Below, piece by piece: positions 45,607 to 53,968 of a stretch of DNA of 57,587 bases. Made by a program: the position numbers and the translations under genes. How positions within the stretch are numbered: the stretch's first letter is position 1; each line of letters begins with the position of its first letter. Origin of the DNA: Candidatus Cloacimonadota bacterium (GTDB taxonomy: Bacteria > Cloacimonadota > Cloacimonadia > Cloacimonadales > TCS61); NCBI GenBank assembly GCA_021734245.1, contig JAIPJH010000008.1:1-57587 (forward strand). The letters are read 5' to 3'. The notes below the pieces were generated by a model. It worked only from the letters and a program-made list of their open reading frames with translations. It had not been told where the DNA came from and did no database searches.

Positions 45607-45740
45607 GCAATTCTCGACCCGTACTACGTTCACGAGTCAAGTCTTGCCTTCCAGAATTGCCTGAAAGTGAAATCTTCAGGTAAGAATGGAAGCCTATGTT
45701 CACAGTTCTTAACCCAAACTCTGTTTTGGGTCAAGTCCTG
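45607..45740. repeat. TTCTCGAC...GTCAAGTCCTG repeat family, copies 2 and 3
   Basis: 45607-45648 reads GCAATTCTCGAC...GAGTCAAGTCTTGCC. 45703-45740 reads CAGTTCTTAAC, hairpin CCCAAA/TTTGGG, then GTCAAGTCCTG. Both match the element at 41614. A further palindrome, TTCAGCTGAA-centred, lies at 45549-45590. Confidence 0.55.
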
Positions 45741-45747
45741 TTCACTT

Positions 45748-46848
45748 CTATTCAAACTTATAATTCTTTTTGGCTGCCTGTTCGTGGATAGCATCGATGA
45801 TGACAGAATCCAGGCTTTTTTCATTTAATTTGGCACGTTCCTGTGTGATATATTTTTCTCGTTCTGCACTGATTTGAGTTATCTTTTCCTGGATGCGTTT
45901 GCGTTCGGCAGCTTTTTCTTCCACGTAGGCTTTGCGTTCTTTCAAACTCATATTTTTCATTTCTTCGGGCAGTTGATCTTCAGGAATTTCTTGCAAATTT
46001 ACTGCACCTTCTTCTTCGGCATCTACCATATCCCATTGAGTATTTTTGTATTGAGCAGAAGATTTGGACATTGTACGAGCTGCATAAGTTCCGCCGCCCA
46101 TGCTCAGGGCATTTGAATCTTGTTCTTCCTGACGTTCCTTATACATTTCACCTTCAATTCCGTAAGCAATGTAAGTGTCATTCAACGCTTGTGAAAGCTG
46201 AAAAAGTTCTTCATCCTGTGGAGCATCGATCTGAACCAGCTGCATATTGTGGTCGATGTTCATATACTTTCCATCAGCCAGATCGGCACCGTCTTTCCAG
46301 AAGGTATCAATTCCTTCCTGAAAATCTCCACAGAAAATAGTGTTTACAATAATTCCATTTTCAATTGCTTTCTGGCAGGCATCTTTATATTTAATTTTTC
46401 CTTGAGTAAACGGTTCATTCCCAGCAATGAAAATCAATTTAAGGTCATTATTGTCTTCACTCCATTGCAAGCTGTTCACTGCAGATTGGATCACTCGACC
46501 GCAATATTCATTGCCACCGTTTGTTTTAAGAACAAAAAGTTCTTCTGAAATTTTATCCAGATCCTGCGAAAGCGGCACGATCATGCGAATATAACCTTCA
46601 CTTTCGGGAATAGAATCTTTTCCATATTCATAAAGAGCAATGTAAAGATCGATCGGCTGACCATCGCGTTTGGAAATTGCCAGTTCATTCACGATCTGCC
46701 ACAATTGACTTTTTGCCTGTTCGATGAGACCTTCCATGCTGCCGCTGGTATCTAACAGGATTGCCATTTCTACTTTGGGATTTGCTAACAAATTTACAGA
46801 AAAAACAACTAAAAGAATCAGTACAAATAATTTTGCAAACGCCTTCAT
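45748..46848 (-). CDS. Exported von Willebrand factor A domain protein with charged C-terminus
   Basis: About 366 residues starting at the ATG of MKAFAKLF (46848), which has a GGAGG site and signal peptide; earlier in-frame codons are unlikely. The VWA domain has MIDAS DTSGSMEG (about 35) and later SIPESEGY, then NGGNEYCG, LKLIFIAGNEPF and CGDFQEGIDTFW. The C-terminal 90 residues are strongly charged and helical (ERKAYVEEKAAERKRIQEKI), probably coiled coil. No transmembrane anchor is visible. It probably works with the VIT-VWA protein downstream. Confidence 0.86.
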   Translation of the reverse strand: MKAFAKLFVLILLVVFSVNLLANPKVEMAILLDTSGSMEGLIEQAKSQLWQIVNELAISKRDGQPIDLYIALYEYGKDSIPESEGYIRMIVPLSQDLDKISEELFVLKTNGGNEYCGRVIQSAVNSLQWSEDNNDLKLIFIAGNEPFTQGKIKYKDACQKAIENGIIVNTIFCGDFQEGIDTFWKDGADLADGKYMNIDHNMQLVQIDAPQDEELFQLSQALNDTYIAYGIEGEMYKERQEEQDSNALSMGGGTYAARTMSKSSAQYKNTQWDMVDAEEEGAVNLQEIPEDQLPEEMKNMSLKERKAYVEEKAAERKRIQEKITQISAEREKYITQERAKLNEKSLDSVIIDAIHEQAAKKNYKFE

Positions 46849-47032
46849 TACAACCTCCTCCTTTTGCGGATGATCTATCATCCAATTTCCCTGGTTGATG
46901 CGTTTATTCTCACTTTTTAACGAACTCACAATGTAAAATGAATTTAAATCAATTTGGTTTCACTTTTTTTTTGCTCATCACACTTTAAACTCAATTTTGT
47001 TTGCTGAAAAACAAAGTCAACCGAATATTTAT

Positions 47033-47061
47033 TTTGACAGTAATTTATCTAAATACATTTT
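47033..47061 (+). promoter_or_regulatory. Candidate FCB-type promoter
   Basis: TTTG (47033-47036), 17-bp spacer and TACATTTT (47054-47061), seven of eight matches to the Bacteroidota -7 box TAnnTTTG. It lies 37 bp upstream of the start at 47099. Confidence 0.35.
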
Positions 47062-47098
47062 CAGGAAAGTAAAATTTCCTAATATGGAGGGAAACAAG

Positions 47099-47980
47099 AT
47101 GAAAAGATTTTTTGCTTTATTTTTTGTTCTTTTGGAAATGACAATCTTTGCCGAAACCTGGAATTATGAAATGCAGAAAATTACGATCCCAACGGGAAAG
47201 CCGGAAGATGAAATTCTTGTGGAAAAAGCAGCAAAAGAAGATATGCTGGACGTTGGTCCCACCGAATTTCAAATCGATGAGGAAGAGAACATCTACATTT
47301 TAGACAGAAGGAAGATCAAGAAATTCGATGAAAATGGAAATTACCTGAATTCCACCAGTGAAACCGATCTTGTTATTTATTCATTTGTTGTTCACAATAA
47401 TATGATCTGGGCGATTTGCGGAGATCATCTTAATCAAGTTTTTCTGAGAAGATTTTCTGATGAATGCGAGCTCATCGACACGCATCAGATAGAAAACAGA
47501 AAGAGCTCTCTGGAGATAAATCAATCTGGAAATGTCGGACTCAGATTGAGTTATGACAGCTTTCTTGAATTTAGTCCTGATAATGATAAACTTGAGATGA
47601 AAGAAACAAAATTTTTGAAAGATGTAATATTTGATTTCAGTGCTTATCAAAATAAACAGGATATTATTTTTTTGAAAAACAATGAGCGTCTTGATTTAAA
47701 AGTGTTATGGCCAAATGCAGTAGGTTTCCACTTTTCTGGTTTGGATGCAGAAGGGAATTTGTATTTCGAGCTTTTTACAGCAGAACATGACAGCGAAATC
47801 GGAATAATTTCCAACGAAGCTAACGTTTATGAAACAAATATAAAACTGCCTAACTTCAATAAATTCGGTTTGGATTTTGGCAAAGGGATAGATTATTTTA
47901 TCAGCACTGATGGAGATGTTTATCAGATGATCCCGATGACCGATAAGATCGAAATACGTAAATGGAAAAGGATGGATTAA
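47099..47980 (+). CDS. Secreted protein of unknown function (6-bladed propeller-like)
   Basis: About 293 residues beginning at the ATG with a GGAGGG site; the signal peptide is MKRFFALFFVLLEMTIFAE. Several short units of the form EENIYILDRRKIKKFDENGNYL and AEGNLYFELF resemble NHL/beta-propeller repeats. No enzyme or anchor motif is visible. It may be cotranscribed with the next three genes, which follow within a few bases. Confidence 0.72.
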   Translation: MKRFFALFFVLLEMTIFAETWNYEMQKITIPTGKPEDEILVEKAAKEDMLDVGPTEFQIDEEENIYILDRRKIKKFDENGNYLNSTSETDLVIYSFVVHNNMIWAICGDHLNQVFLRRFSDECELIDTHQIENRKSSLEINQSGNVGLRLSYDSFLEFSPDNDKLEMKETKFLKDVIFDFSAYQNKQDIIFLKNNERLDLKVLWPNAVGFHFSGLDAEGNLYFELFTAEHDSEIGIISNEANVYETNIKLPNFNKFGLDFGKGIDYFISTDGDVYQMIPMTDKIEIRKWKRMD

Positions 47981-47981
47981 T

Positions 47982-48410
47982 ATGGAAATCTTCATGGTTA
48001 ATTTTTTCCTATTATTTGTAATAGTAATATTTTTTCTGGTTATAATAGTCTTTTCTGCAATGCGAAGTTCTGGCAAAATGTTAACGAAAAAGCCAAAAAA
48101 TCTGACCCAAATTTATTCTCAGCTTGAACCTGAAATAATACTGAAATCGATCATCAAATTTGCCAGGATCAGTAAATATGAAATTGATCATTTTGATGAA
48201 GAAAACAACATTATTATCTTAAGCAAAGCCATAGGATTTTTTGATTATGGTTTCTTTTTCCCAATCTATATTTCCATAGAAAATAGTAGAACATTGATCG
48301 AGATCGGTATTAAAAGCAAAGTTTTACAATTAGGACCAATTCCGGAACGGACATTGGAAAGATTTGTAACAGGAATAAAAACTTCATTATATTTGAAGGA
48401 AAGAGAATAA
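47982..48410 (+). CDS. Small membrane-anchored protein of unknown function
   Basis: 142 residues with one N-terminal membrane segment (about 6-27) and a soluble alpha/beta part (LEPEIILKSIIKFARIS, then ISIENSRTLIEIGIKS). No family recognised. It lies 1 bp after the stop of the preceding gene and 1 bp before the next start, so it is probably translated as part of the operon. Confidence 0.65.
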   Translation: MEIFMVNFFLLFVIVIFFLVIIVFSAMRSSGKMLTKKPKNLTQIYSQLEPEIILKSIIKFARISKYEIDHFDEENNIIILSKAIGFFDYGFFFPIYISIENSRTLIEIGIKSKVLQLGPIPERTLERFVTGIKTSLYLKERE

Positions 48411-48411
48411 G

Positions 48412-49359
48412 ATGAAACAGAAACTTCTTTTCTCCTTTCTCCTTTTCTCCTTTTTTCTTTTATCTGCCGATCCCATTTCCATTGCCGAAGATTATCGCGA
48501 TTTGATCTGGCTGGTACAGAATGATAACGTCATGAATAATTATACTTCCACAGGAGATCCGCAAAATGGTTATACCGATGATGAACCTTGTGACTGGATC
48601 GATCTGATCGGAGAATATTCGGTTGGCATGCCGTATCATTATGGTGGTCGCGATGATTTTAATCAGTGGAACAACGATTATATTGATGGAAATTATGGTC
48701 CTGGTGGACATTCTGTACATTATCCCGGATCGCTGAATTGGGCCGCCGGCATCGATTGTTCCGGTTTTGTGGGACGTTGCTGGGAAATCGATAATTACAC
48801 TCTGCACATGTATTTCAACACAACTTACATCGCCAATAATTACGAAGAAGTTACAGTTGCCGATCTGCAGCCGGGCGATTGTTTTGTAAAATCAGGAGTG
48901 CATTGCCGGCTATTTTATGAATGGGGAGCAAATAATAATGTGATCACGATCGAAGCAACTTCCGGCAGTTACGACAGAGTTCTGCAATACGAATACGATC
49001 TTTATCAGGACATAATCAATCAAGGTTATGTGCTGCGCAAAAATGTTTCATTGAGTGCAGAAAACCAGAATCCAGAAAATGAAATTAAATTATCCAACTA
49101 CCCAAATCCCTTCAATCCTTCCACAACGATTTCATTCGATTTAACCGCTAAGGACGCGGAGAACGCGAAGATAGAAATCTACAATCTGAAAGGTCAGAAA
49201 GTGAAAACTCTCCCATTCACCGTGTCTCAAAGTCCCAAAGTCTCTGTTATATGGAACGGAACCGACCAAACTGACAAACCAGTTTCATCAGGAATTTATC
49301 TGTACCGTCTCAAAGCTGGCGATATGGAAGTAAGTAAGAAGTGTTTGTTGTTGAAGTGA
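48412..49359 (+). CDS. Secreted NlpC/P60-like cysteine hydrolase with T9SS sorting domain
   Basis: 315 residues with a signal peptide (1-19). The region around residue 120 has GIDCSGFVGRCW (Cys nucleophile) and about 45 residues later LQPGDCFV..GVHCRLF, the pattern of NlpC/P60-like papain-fold peptidoglycan or amide hydrolases. The C-terminal 85 residues are a T9SS sorting domain (YPNPFNPSTTI, then GQKVKTLPF and SSGIYLYRL). The last 265 bp are almost identical to the end of the next secreted gene. Confidence 0.8.
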   Translation: MKQKLLFSFLLFSFFLLSADPISIAEDYRDLIWLVQNDNVMNNYTSTGDPQNGYTDDEPCDWIDLIGEYSVGMPYHYGGRDDFNQWNNDYIDGNYGPGGHSVHYPGSLNWAAGIDCSGFVGRCWEIDNYTLHMYFNTTYIANNYEEVTVADLQPGDCFVKSGVHCRLFYEWGANNNVITIEATSGSYDRVLQYEYDLYQDIINQGYVLRKNVSLSAENQNPENEIKLSNYPNPFNPSTTISFDLTAKDAENAKIEIYNLKGQKVKTLPFTVSQSPKVSVIWNGTDQTDKPVSSGIYLYRLKAGDMEVSKKCLLLK

Positions 49360-49365
49360 GGGAAA

Positions 49366-50817
49366 ATGCTTAAATATTTCTTGTTATTCTATCTACTGTT
49401 TTCATTAAATTTCTTATTTTCTGATCCTTACATAGCAAGAGGATCGGATATAGGTGAAATCTATTTTGTAGGTTATGTACAGCCGGATGGCGTTGGTATC
49501 TATAGATCAACGAATTATGGAGAAACTGCCGAACTAAAAGACGGAAGCGGTAATATTGAGTGTATTGGTGCGGATTTAACTTCCGGTAGTGTGTATTATT
49601 CACAGATATATGGAGCGATGTACTTTTCAAACAATTATGGCGCTACTGGAAGCTGGGTATATCGGGAAAATGAAATAAACACAATCTATTCAGGAAGGAT
49701 AGCTGGAGAGATTTTTGATGGTCCTGAAAGACATAGCACCGATTATGGCGTTTCATTTATTAGCCATGAAAATTATGGCTATTTTGGCAGTCCGATTGAA
49801 GCTGAGATTGATTGTCAGGAAAACGTTGGTTATATGGCTACAGTTGATGCTTGCCCTGATTCAGTTTACTTGTTTATATCTTACGATAATTATAATAACT
49901 TTGAACTACAACATGTATTTGATTTGCATTGTTATACAGATATGGATCTTACCAGAGGTGTGAATGACGGTGAATTGTATTTATATACCAAAAATATGAA
50001 TTTCGGAACAGGAAAACATTTATACTACAGCTCTGATTATGGTAATACCTGGGAACTGAAGAATACCTTTAATTCTCCCAATCTTCCTATCTGAGGGATT
50101 GAGGGAGGAAGGCAACCTGGAGAGCTGTACATGCATGTTTCATATAATCAAAGTTCATCCTCAACAGCTTACAATTATATCTATCATAGTTTGGATTATG
50201 GTGAAACGTTTATAATCTACAATCCAATAGCCTTAGGTAATGAACCCAGTTATGCCCATTTTGAAGCTTCACCAACTACAGGTACTGCACCTTTAGCCGT
50301 GCAGTTTACCAATCTTTCGGTTGGTCCGATTAATTATTGGACTTGGGATTTTGAAAATGATGGTGTAATTGATTCTGATGATCAGAATCCAGTTCATATT
50401 TATGAAGAACCAGGAATTTATTCAATTAAGTTAACGATTTATACTCCGGGAATAGGTACCGAGAGAGAAGCATTCCGGTTTGATTATATTACTGTAGGTG
50501 ACTCTGTCAGTGTGAATAATGATCAAATAAATGTGACCCAATATTACATTCACAACTACCCAAATCCCTTCAATCCTTCCACAACGATTTCATTCGATTT
50601 AACCGCTAAGGACGCGAAGAACGCGAAGATAGAAATCTACAATCTGAAAGGTCAGAAAGTGAAAACTCTGCCATTCACCGTGTCTCAAAGTCCCAAAGTC
50701 TCTGTTATATGGAACGGAACCGACCAAAACAACAAACCAGTTTCATCAGGAATTTATCTGTACCGTCTCAAAGCTGGCGATGTTGATGTGAGTAAGAAGT
50801 GTTTGTTGCTGAAGTGA
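49366..50817 (+). pseudogene. Secreted propeller-like/PKD protein with T9SS domain, split by in-frame TGA
   Basis: One reading frame interrupted at a single TGA (50092-50094). The first part (49366-50094, 242 residues) has a signal peptide and BNR/sialidase-like Asp-box motifs (STNYGETA, SSDYGNTWE). After the stop the same frame continues without another break: residues encoded right after it include GGRQPGELY, another YGETF Asp-box motif, a PKD domain (SPTTGTAPLAVQF, YWTWDFENDG) and the sorting domain. An ATG at 50131 could allow a separate second product without a signal peptide. Either a recent nonsense mutation, a sequencing error or readthrough. Confidence 0.78.
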
Positions 50818-50821
50818 AGTT

Positions 50822-50917
50822 AACTTCCGAATGTTTCCGAAAAATTTCGGAATCTTCGGAATGTTAAAGCAAAAGATTATTTTCAACATTCGGAAGAGCT
50901 GCGCGCATTCCGAAGTT
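50822..50917. repeat. Cluster of nested palindromes
   Basis: AACTTCCGAATG (50822-50833) with CATTCCGAAGTT (50906-50917), TTCCGAAA/TTTCGGAA (50835-50852) and CTTCGGAATGTT (50854) with AACATTCGGAAG (50885), all built on the same TTCCGAA word, between convergent genes. Confidence 0.6.
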
Positions 50918-50956
50918 AAAAAAAACAGCCCTCCTGCAAAAGTGCAGTAGAGCTGT
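50917..50956 (-). terminator. Rho-independent terminator of the small helical protein gene
   Basis: On the minus strand ACAGC-tcta-CTGCA-loop-TGCAG-gagg-GCTGT is followed by eight T. It begins about 28 bp after the stop codon of the gene at 50985. Confidence 0.75.
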
Positions 50957-50984
50957 AAAACTGTTTGTTAAAAAAAAAAGAAAT

Positions 50985-51383
50985 CTAATCTTCTTTTTTT
51001 TCTTCTTCGCAACAAGGTTTTTTCTTCTTGCTTTCGTCGATAACTTCTTTTGCGCCATCCACAATGCCGCTGAAAACGTCTTTTACAAAATGGGCAACTG
51101 TGGGAGCATGTTCCTTGAAATTTTCGGAAATAGTTTTGGAAGCTTTTTTGGCGAAATCTTCTACCGAAGGCTTAACTTGTGTATAACCTTCTTTAGCTCC
51201 TTCCAGAGCTTCTTTTGCCAGCTTCTGAGCTTTTTCTTTGGTGTTCATTTCTTCCGCTTTGGTAGTGGAAATGATTTCCCGGGTAATTTTACCAACAGCT
51301 TTCACCACATCTTCGCCAGCGTGATAAGCTTTGATAACACCATCTTTCACTTTTTGTGAAACTTTGCTTTCTTTATTTTCCAT
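50985..51383 (-). CDS. Small helical, lysine- and alanine-rich protein of unknown function
   Basis: 132 residues, almost entirely amphipathic helix with repeats of KEKAQKLAKEALEGAKEGY type, rich in Lys, Glu and Ala, resembling LEA/apolipoprotein-like or YtxH-like proteins. The C-terminus is KKKPCCEEEKKED with a CC pair. No signal peptide or membrane segment. It overlaps the end of the CCA-enzyme gene by 11 bp and has its own terminator. Confidence 0.75.
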   Translation of the reverse strand: MENKESKVSQKVKDGVIKAYHAGEDVVKAVGKITREIISTTKAEEMNTKEKAQKLAKEALEGAKEGYTQVKPSVEDFAKKASKTISENFKEHAPTVAHFVKDVFSGIVDGAKEVIDESKKKKPCCEEEKKED

Positions 51384-52737
51384 GTCTGACCCTCCTTTCG
51401 AGTTTCATTAAAATTTCATCCCTGCTCACATCAGGGTTTTTCAACCACATATCTGTAGCCATGTCAAGAAGTTTACCAATTTCTTTTCCAGGCTTCATTT
51501 TAAAATATAAGATAATATCTTTTCCGTCAATCGGCAAAGCATTTTTCTTCATTTCTTTTTGGAATGCATCAGCTTTCTTTTTTACAATGGGAATTTGCTG
51601 CGGAAGATTGTACTTTAGTGCGTGACTTAAATTATCAGCATGGATCAAATCCAGAAGATCAGCCCAGTTATCTCCGGCTTGCCACATCAATTTTCGCAAA
51701 GCTTTACCGGAAAGCTTTTCTGCTTCAGCACCGCAATATTTCAATCTCATGTGAAATCTGATAAGCTGTGAAACCGAACTGATAAATTCTCCGGAAAATT
51801 TTAACCTCTTTAATATTTCTTTTGCCATTTTCGCACTGGCAATATCGTGACCATAAAAATGAATTCCAGATTCATCTTCGGTTTGTTTTCTCGGTTTGGC
51901 AATATCATGCAGAAGTCCGGCAATTCTCAATTTTACGGTTTTGGGACAATTCCTGGTTACCAGCAGAGAATGTTGCCAGGCATCTAAGTTGTGTTTCGAT
52001 CCCTGTTCCAATCCGATCAGATCAAGCAGTTCCGGAATGATATGCTGTAGCAAATTGAATTTTACCAGCATTTCCAGAGCAGGTGTCGGATCATCTTCCA
52101 CGATCATCTTTTCCAGTTCATCGCGCCTGCGTTCCCAACTTATATGCTGCAGCATTTCACTGTTTCGCAAAATTCCTTTCCTGGTGTTTTCTTCAATTTG
52201 AAAATTGAATCTGGCAGCAAAACGAACCGCGCGCAGCATGCGCAGCGGATCTTCCTTAAAAATAATGTCAGGATCAGAAGTTGAGCGAATAATTCCAGTT
52301 TCGATATCTGCTTTTCCTTTGTCTGTGATATCAAGGATTTTACCCGAAACCACATCCTGTAAAAGTGAATTGACCGTAAAATCGCGACGGAAAACATCAT
52401 CTTCTAAGCTACCCAGTTCCACTTCTGGTTTACGGTTTTTATCTCTATAACTTTCTTTACGAGTCATCACCATTTCGATTTTACAGTTATCGATCTGCAC
52501 CAGAGCAGTTCCGAAATTATCGTAAATTACAGGTCGGGAAGAAACACTTTTTTGATGCAGGAATTTTGCCAGTTTATGTCCGCCATTCGGTAAACAGACC
52601 ACGATGTCGATATCATCACTTTCCTTGCCCATTACCTGATCACGCACATAGCCGCCCACCAGAAAAGTTTTCCCGGCAAATTCTGTGTCAATAATTGCGG
52701 CTCTAATTTTAGAAATAATAGATTTTGAATTCATCAA
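51373..52737 (-). CDS. cca: CCA tRNA nucleotidyltransferase / poly(A) polymerase family protein
   Basis: 454 residues. The N-terminal class II nucleotidyltransferase head has LVGGYVRDQVMG and DDIDIVV, then RRDFTVNSLL, then EDPLRMLRAVRFAARF. A C-terminal HD domain (LLHDIAKPR) follows. CCA-adding enzymes complete the 3' end of tRNAs; poly(A) polymerase and partial CC/A enzymes share the head, so the exact reaction is inferred. The start overlaps the end of rsmE by 4 bp (ATGA). Confidence 0.9.
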   Translation of the reverse strand: MMNSKSIISKIRAAIIDTEFAGKTFLVGGYVRDQVMGKESDDIDIVVCLPNGGHKLAKFLHQKSVSSRPVIYDNFGTALVQIDNCKIEMVMTRKESYRDKNRKPEVELGSLEDDVFRRDFTVNSLLQDVVSGKILDITDKGKADIETGIIRSTSDPDIIFKEDPLRMLRAVRFAARFNFQIEENTRKGILRNSEMLQHISWERRRDELEKMIVEDDPTPALEMLVKFNLLQHIIPELLDLIGLEQGSKHNLDAWQHSLLVTRNCPKTVKLRIAGLLHDIAKPRKQTEDESGIHFYGHDIASAKMAKEILKRLKFSGEFISSVSQLIRFHMRLKYCGAEAEKLSGKALRKLMWQAGDNWADLLDLIHADNLSHALKYNLPQQIPIVKKKADAFQKEMKKNALPIDGKDIILYFKMKPGKEIGKLLDMATDMWLKNPDVSRDEILMKLERRVRHGK

Positions 52738-53465
52738 TAATAATCCCGATCATTTTCCAGAAGATTTCCCACGATTTGCGCTGCAACAGCAATGGCAGCA
52801 GTTTCTGCTCGCAGAATGTGATTTCCCAAAGTGAAAGTTGGGATTTTTTTTTCCTTGAATAATTCAATTTCTTTATCGGAAAATCCGCCTTCCGGGCCGA
52901 TAATGAAACAGATAGATTTTCCCGAAAATTCAGTCAAAATGGATTTCAGCGTTTTATGTTTGCCAATCTCCAGAGCAACTATCGGCTGATAATCAGCAGG
53001 ATCATCAAGTAGCTCTGTCAGATTTTGTACTTTATGAATTTTCGGAAGATAAGCATTATCGCACTGTTTCATGGCTGCAATTGCAATTTTTTCGAATTTC
53101 TCTACAGTATTTTTGGATGCTTGTCTTACAGTCCTGTCAGTGATAATCGGGTAGAATTCTTTGATGCCGAGTTCAGTGAGTTTTTCAATGATAAAAGCAT
53201 CGTGTTTATTTTTCAGAAGTGGAAAGGCAGCAGCAATTTCGGGTGTAGATTTTTTCTTTTTGCTAATTCTAAAAATTTCTGTCGATAATTGTTTTTTCTG
53301 AATTTCTGTAATTCTGGCTTCTGCTAAAATTCCGGCTCCATTTGTCAGTAGAATTTCATCTCCGACTTTCCTGCGAAAAACATGTGAGATGTGATGAAAT
53401 TCTTCATCTGTGATTGTTAAGTTTTTTGTATTTTCGGTTAAGTTTGGCGTGTAGAAAGAAGGCAT
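52734..53465 (-). CDS. rsmE: 16S rRNA m3U1498 methyltransferase RsmE
   Basis: 243 residues of the SPOUT class. N-terminal PUA-like part (HHISHVFRRKVGDEILLTNG) and C-terminal trefoil knot IGPEGGFSDKEIELF followed by TLGNHILRAETAAIAVAAQI, the RsmE signature. It methylates uridine 1498 of 16S rRNA with S-adenosylmethionine. The ATG is preceded 3 nt upstream by GGGGAG supplied by the palindromic repeat at 53468. It is coupled to cca. Confidence 0.95.
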   Translation of the reverse strand: MPSFYTPNLTENTKNLTITDEEFHHISHVFRRKVGDEILLTNGAGILAEARITEIQKKQLSTEIFRISKKKKSTPEIAAAFPLLKNKHDAFIIEKLTELGIKEFYPIITDRTVRQASKNTVEKFEKIAIAAMKQCDNAYLPKIHKVQNLTELLDDPADYQPIVALEIGKHKTLKSILTEFSGKSICFIIGPEGGFSDKEIELFKEKKIPTFTLGNHILRAETAAIAVAAQIVGNLLENDRDYY

Positions 53466-53467
53466 GA

Positions 53468-53499
53468 ACTCCCCTAACCCCTCTTCGGCAAAGAGGGGA
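53468..53499. repeat. CTCCCC palindrome family, left flank of DUF559 gene
   Basis: ACTCCCCTAA then CCCCTCTTCG-GC-AAAGAGGGGA. It abuts the rsmE start. It is inverted relative to the copy at 53928, and the two bracket the DUF559 gene. Confidence 0.7.
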
Positions 53500-53522
53500 A
53501 TGATTCTTCAAGAATGATCAGG

Positions 53523-53891
53523 TTAACTTTGTAATAATTTGGCGGCATGATTTTTTATCGAGTTTAAAACTTCTTCAATGTTTGTAATAACTGTTTGATT
53601 CGTAAATCGAATGACTTCAATTTTAAGATCATTCAGTAATTCAGTTCTAATCTTATCATATTCTTTTTGTTCTATATCCTTATGATAAGGTCCATCGAAC
53701 TCGATTGCCAATTTAACGGATGGGCAATAGAAATCTAATATATATTTATCGACGCTGTATTGTCTGTAAAACATGAAACCTGTTTTTTTATTTCTGATTT
53801 CATTCCATAATTTGTTTTCAGCTGGTGTTTGTTTTTTTCGTAATTCTCTTCTTTTTTCTTTGTGCACGATTTTATTGTAAATTCTCATCAA
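53523..53891 (-). CDS. DUF559 endonuclease-like protein (Vsr-like PD-(D/E)XK fold)
   Basis: 122 residues: RRELRKKQTPAENKLWNEIRN, then VDKYILDFYCPSVKLAIEFDG with the Asp and Glu of a Vsr-like nuclease core, and a C-terminal RFTNQTV. DUF559 genes are common small accessory genes of unknown physiological role. Here the gene sits between two inverted copies of a palindromic repeat, as a compact cassette between rsmE and dnaJ. Confidence 0.9.
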   Translation of the reverse strand: MMRIYNKIVHKEKRRELRKKQTPAENKLWNEIRNKKTGFMFYRQYSVDKYILDFYCPSVKLAIEFDGPYHKDIEQKEYDKIRTELLNDLKIEVIRFTNQTVITNIEEVLNSIKNHAAKLLQS

Positions 53892-53927
53892 ATCACCAAA
53901 AACTGGTAAAATTATTAATCAGATCAT

Positions 53928-53967
53928 TCTCCCCTCTCTTGGTTCGAAGAGAGGGCTCGGGGGTGAG
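53928..53967. repeat. CTCCCC palindrome family, right flank of DUF559 gene
   Basis: TCTCCCCTCTCTTGG then TTCGAAGAGAGGG-CTC-GGGGGTGAG. It is the inverted counterpart of the element at 53468 and ends one base before the dnaJ stop codon. Confidence 0.68.
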
Positions 53968-53968
53968 T

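Noticed and set aside
50092-50094. TGA as a recoded sense codon in this genome
   Set aside because: TGA is a normal stop elsewhere in the window (permease, aconitase copy 1, feoB), so a single nonsense change or error is more likely.
53935-53960. tRNA-like GGTTCGAA stretch
   Set aside because: It is part of a palindromic repeat; no acceptor, D or anticodon stem can be formed around it.
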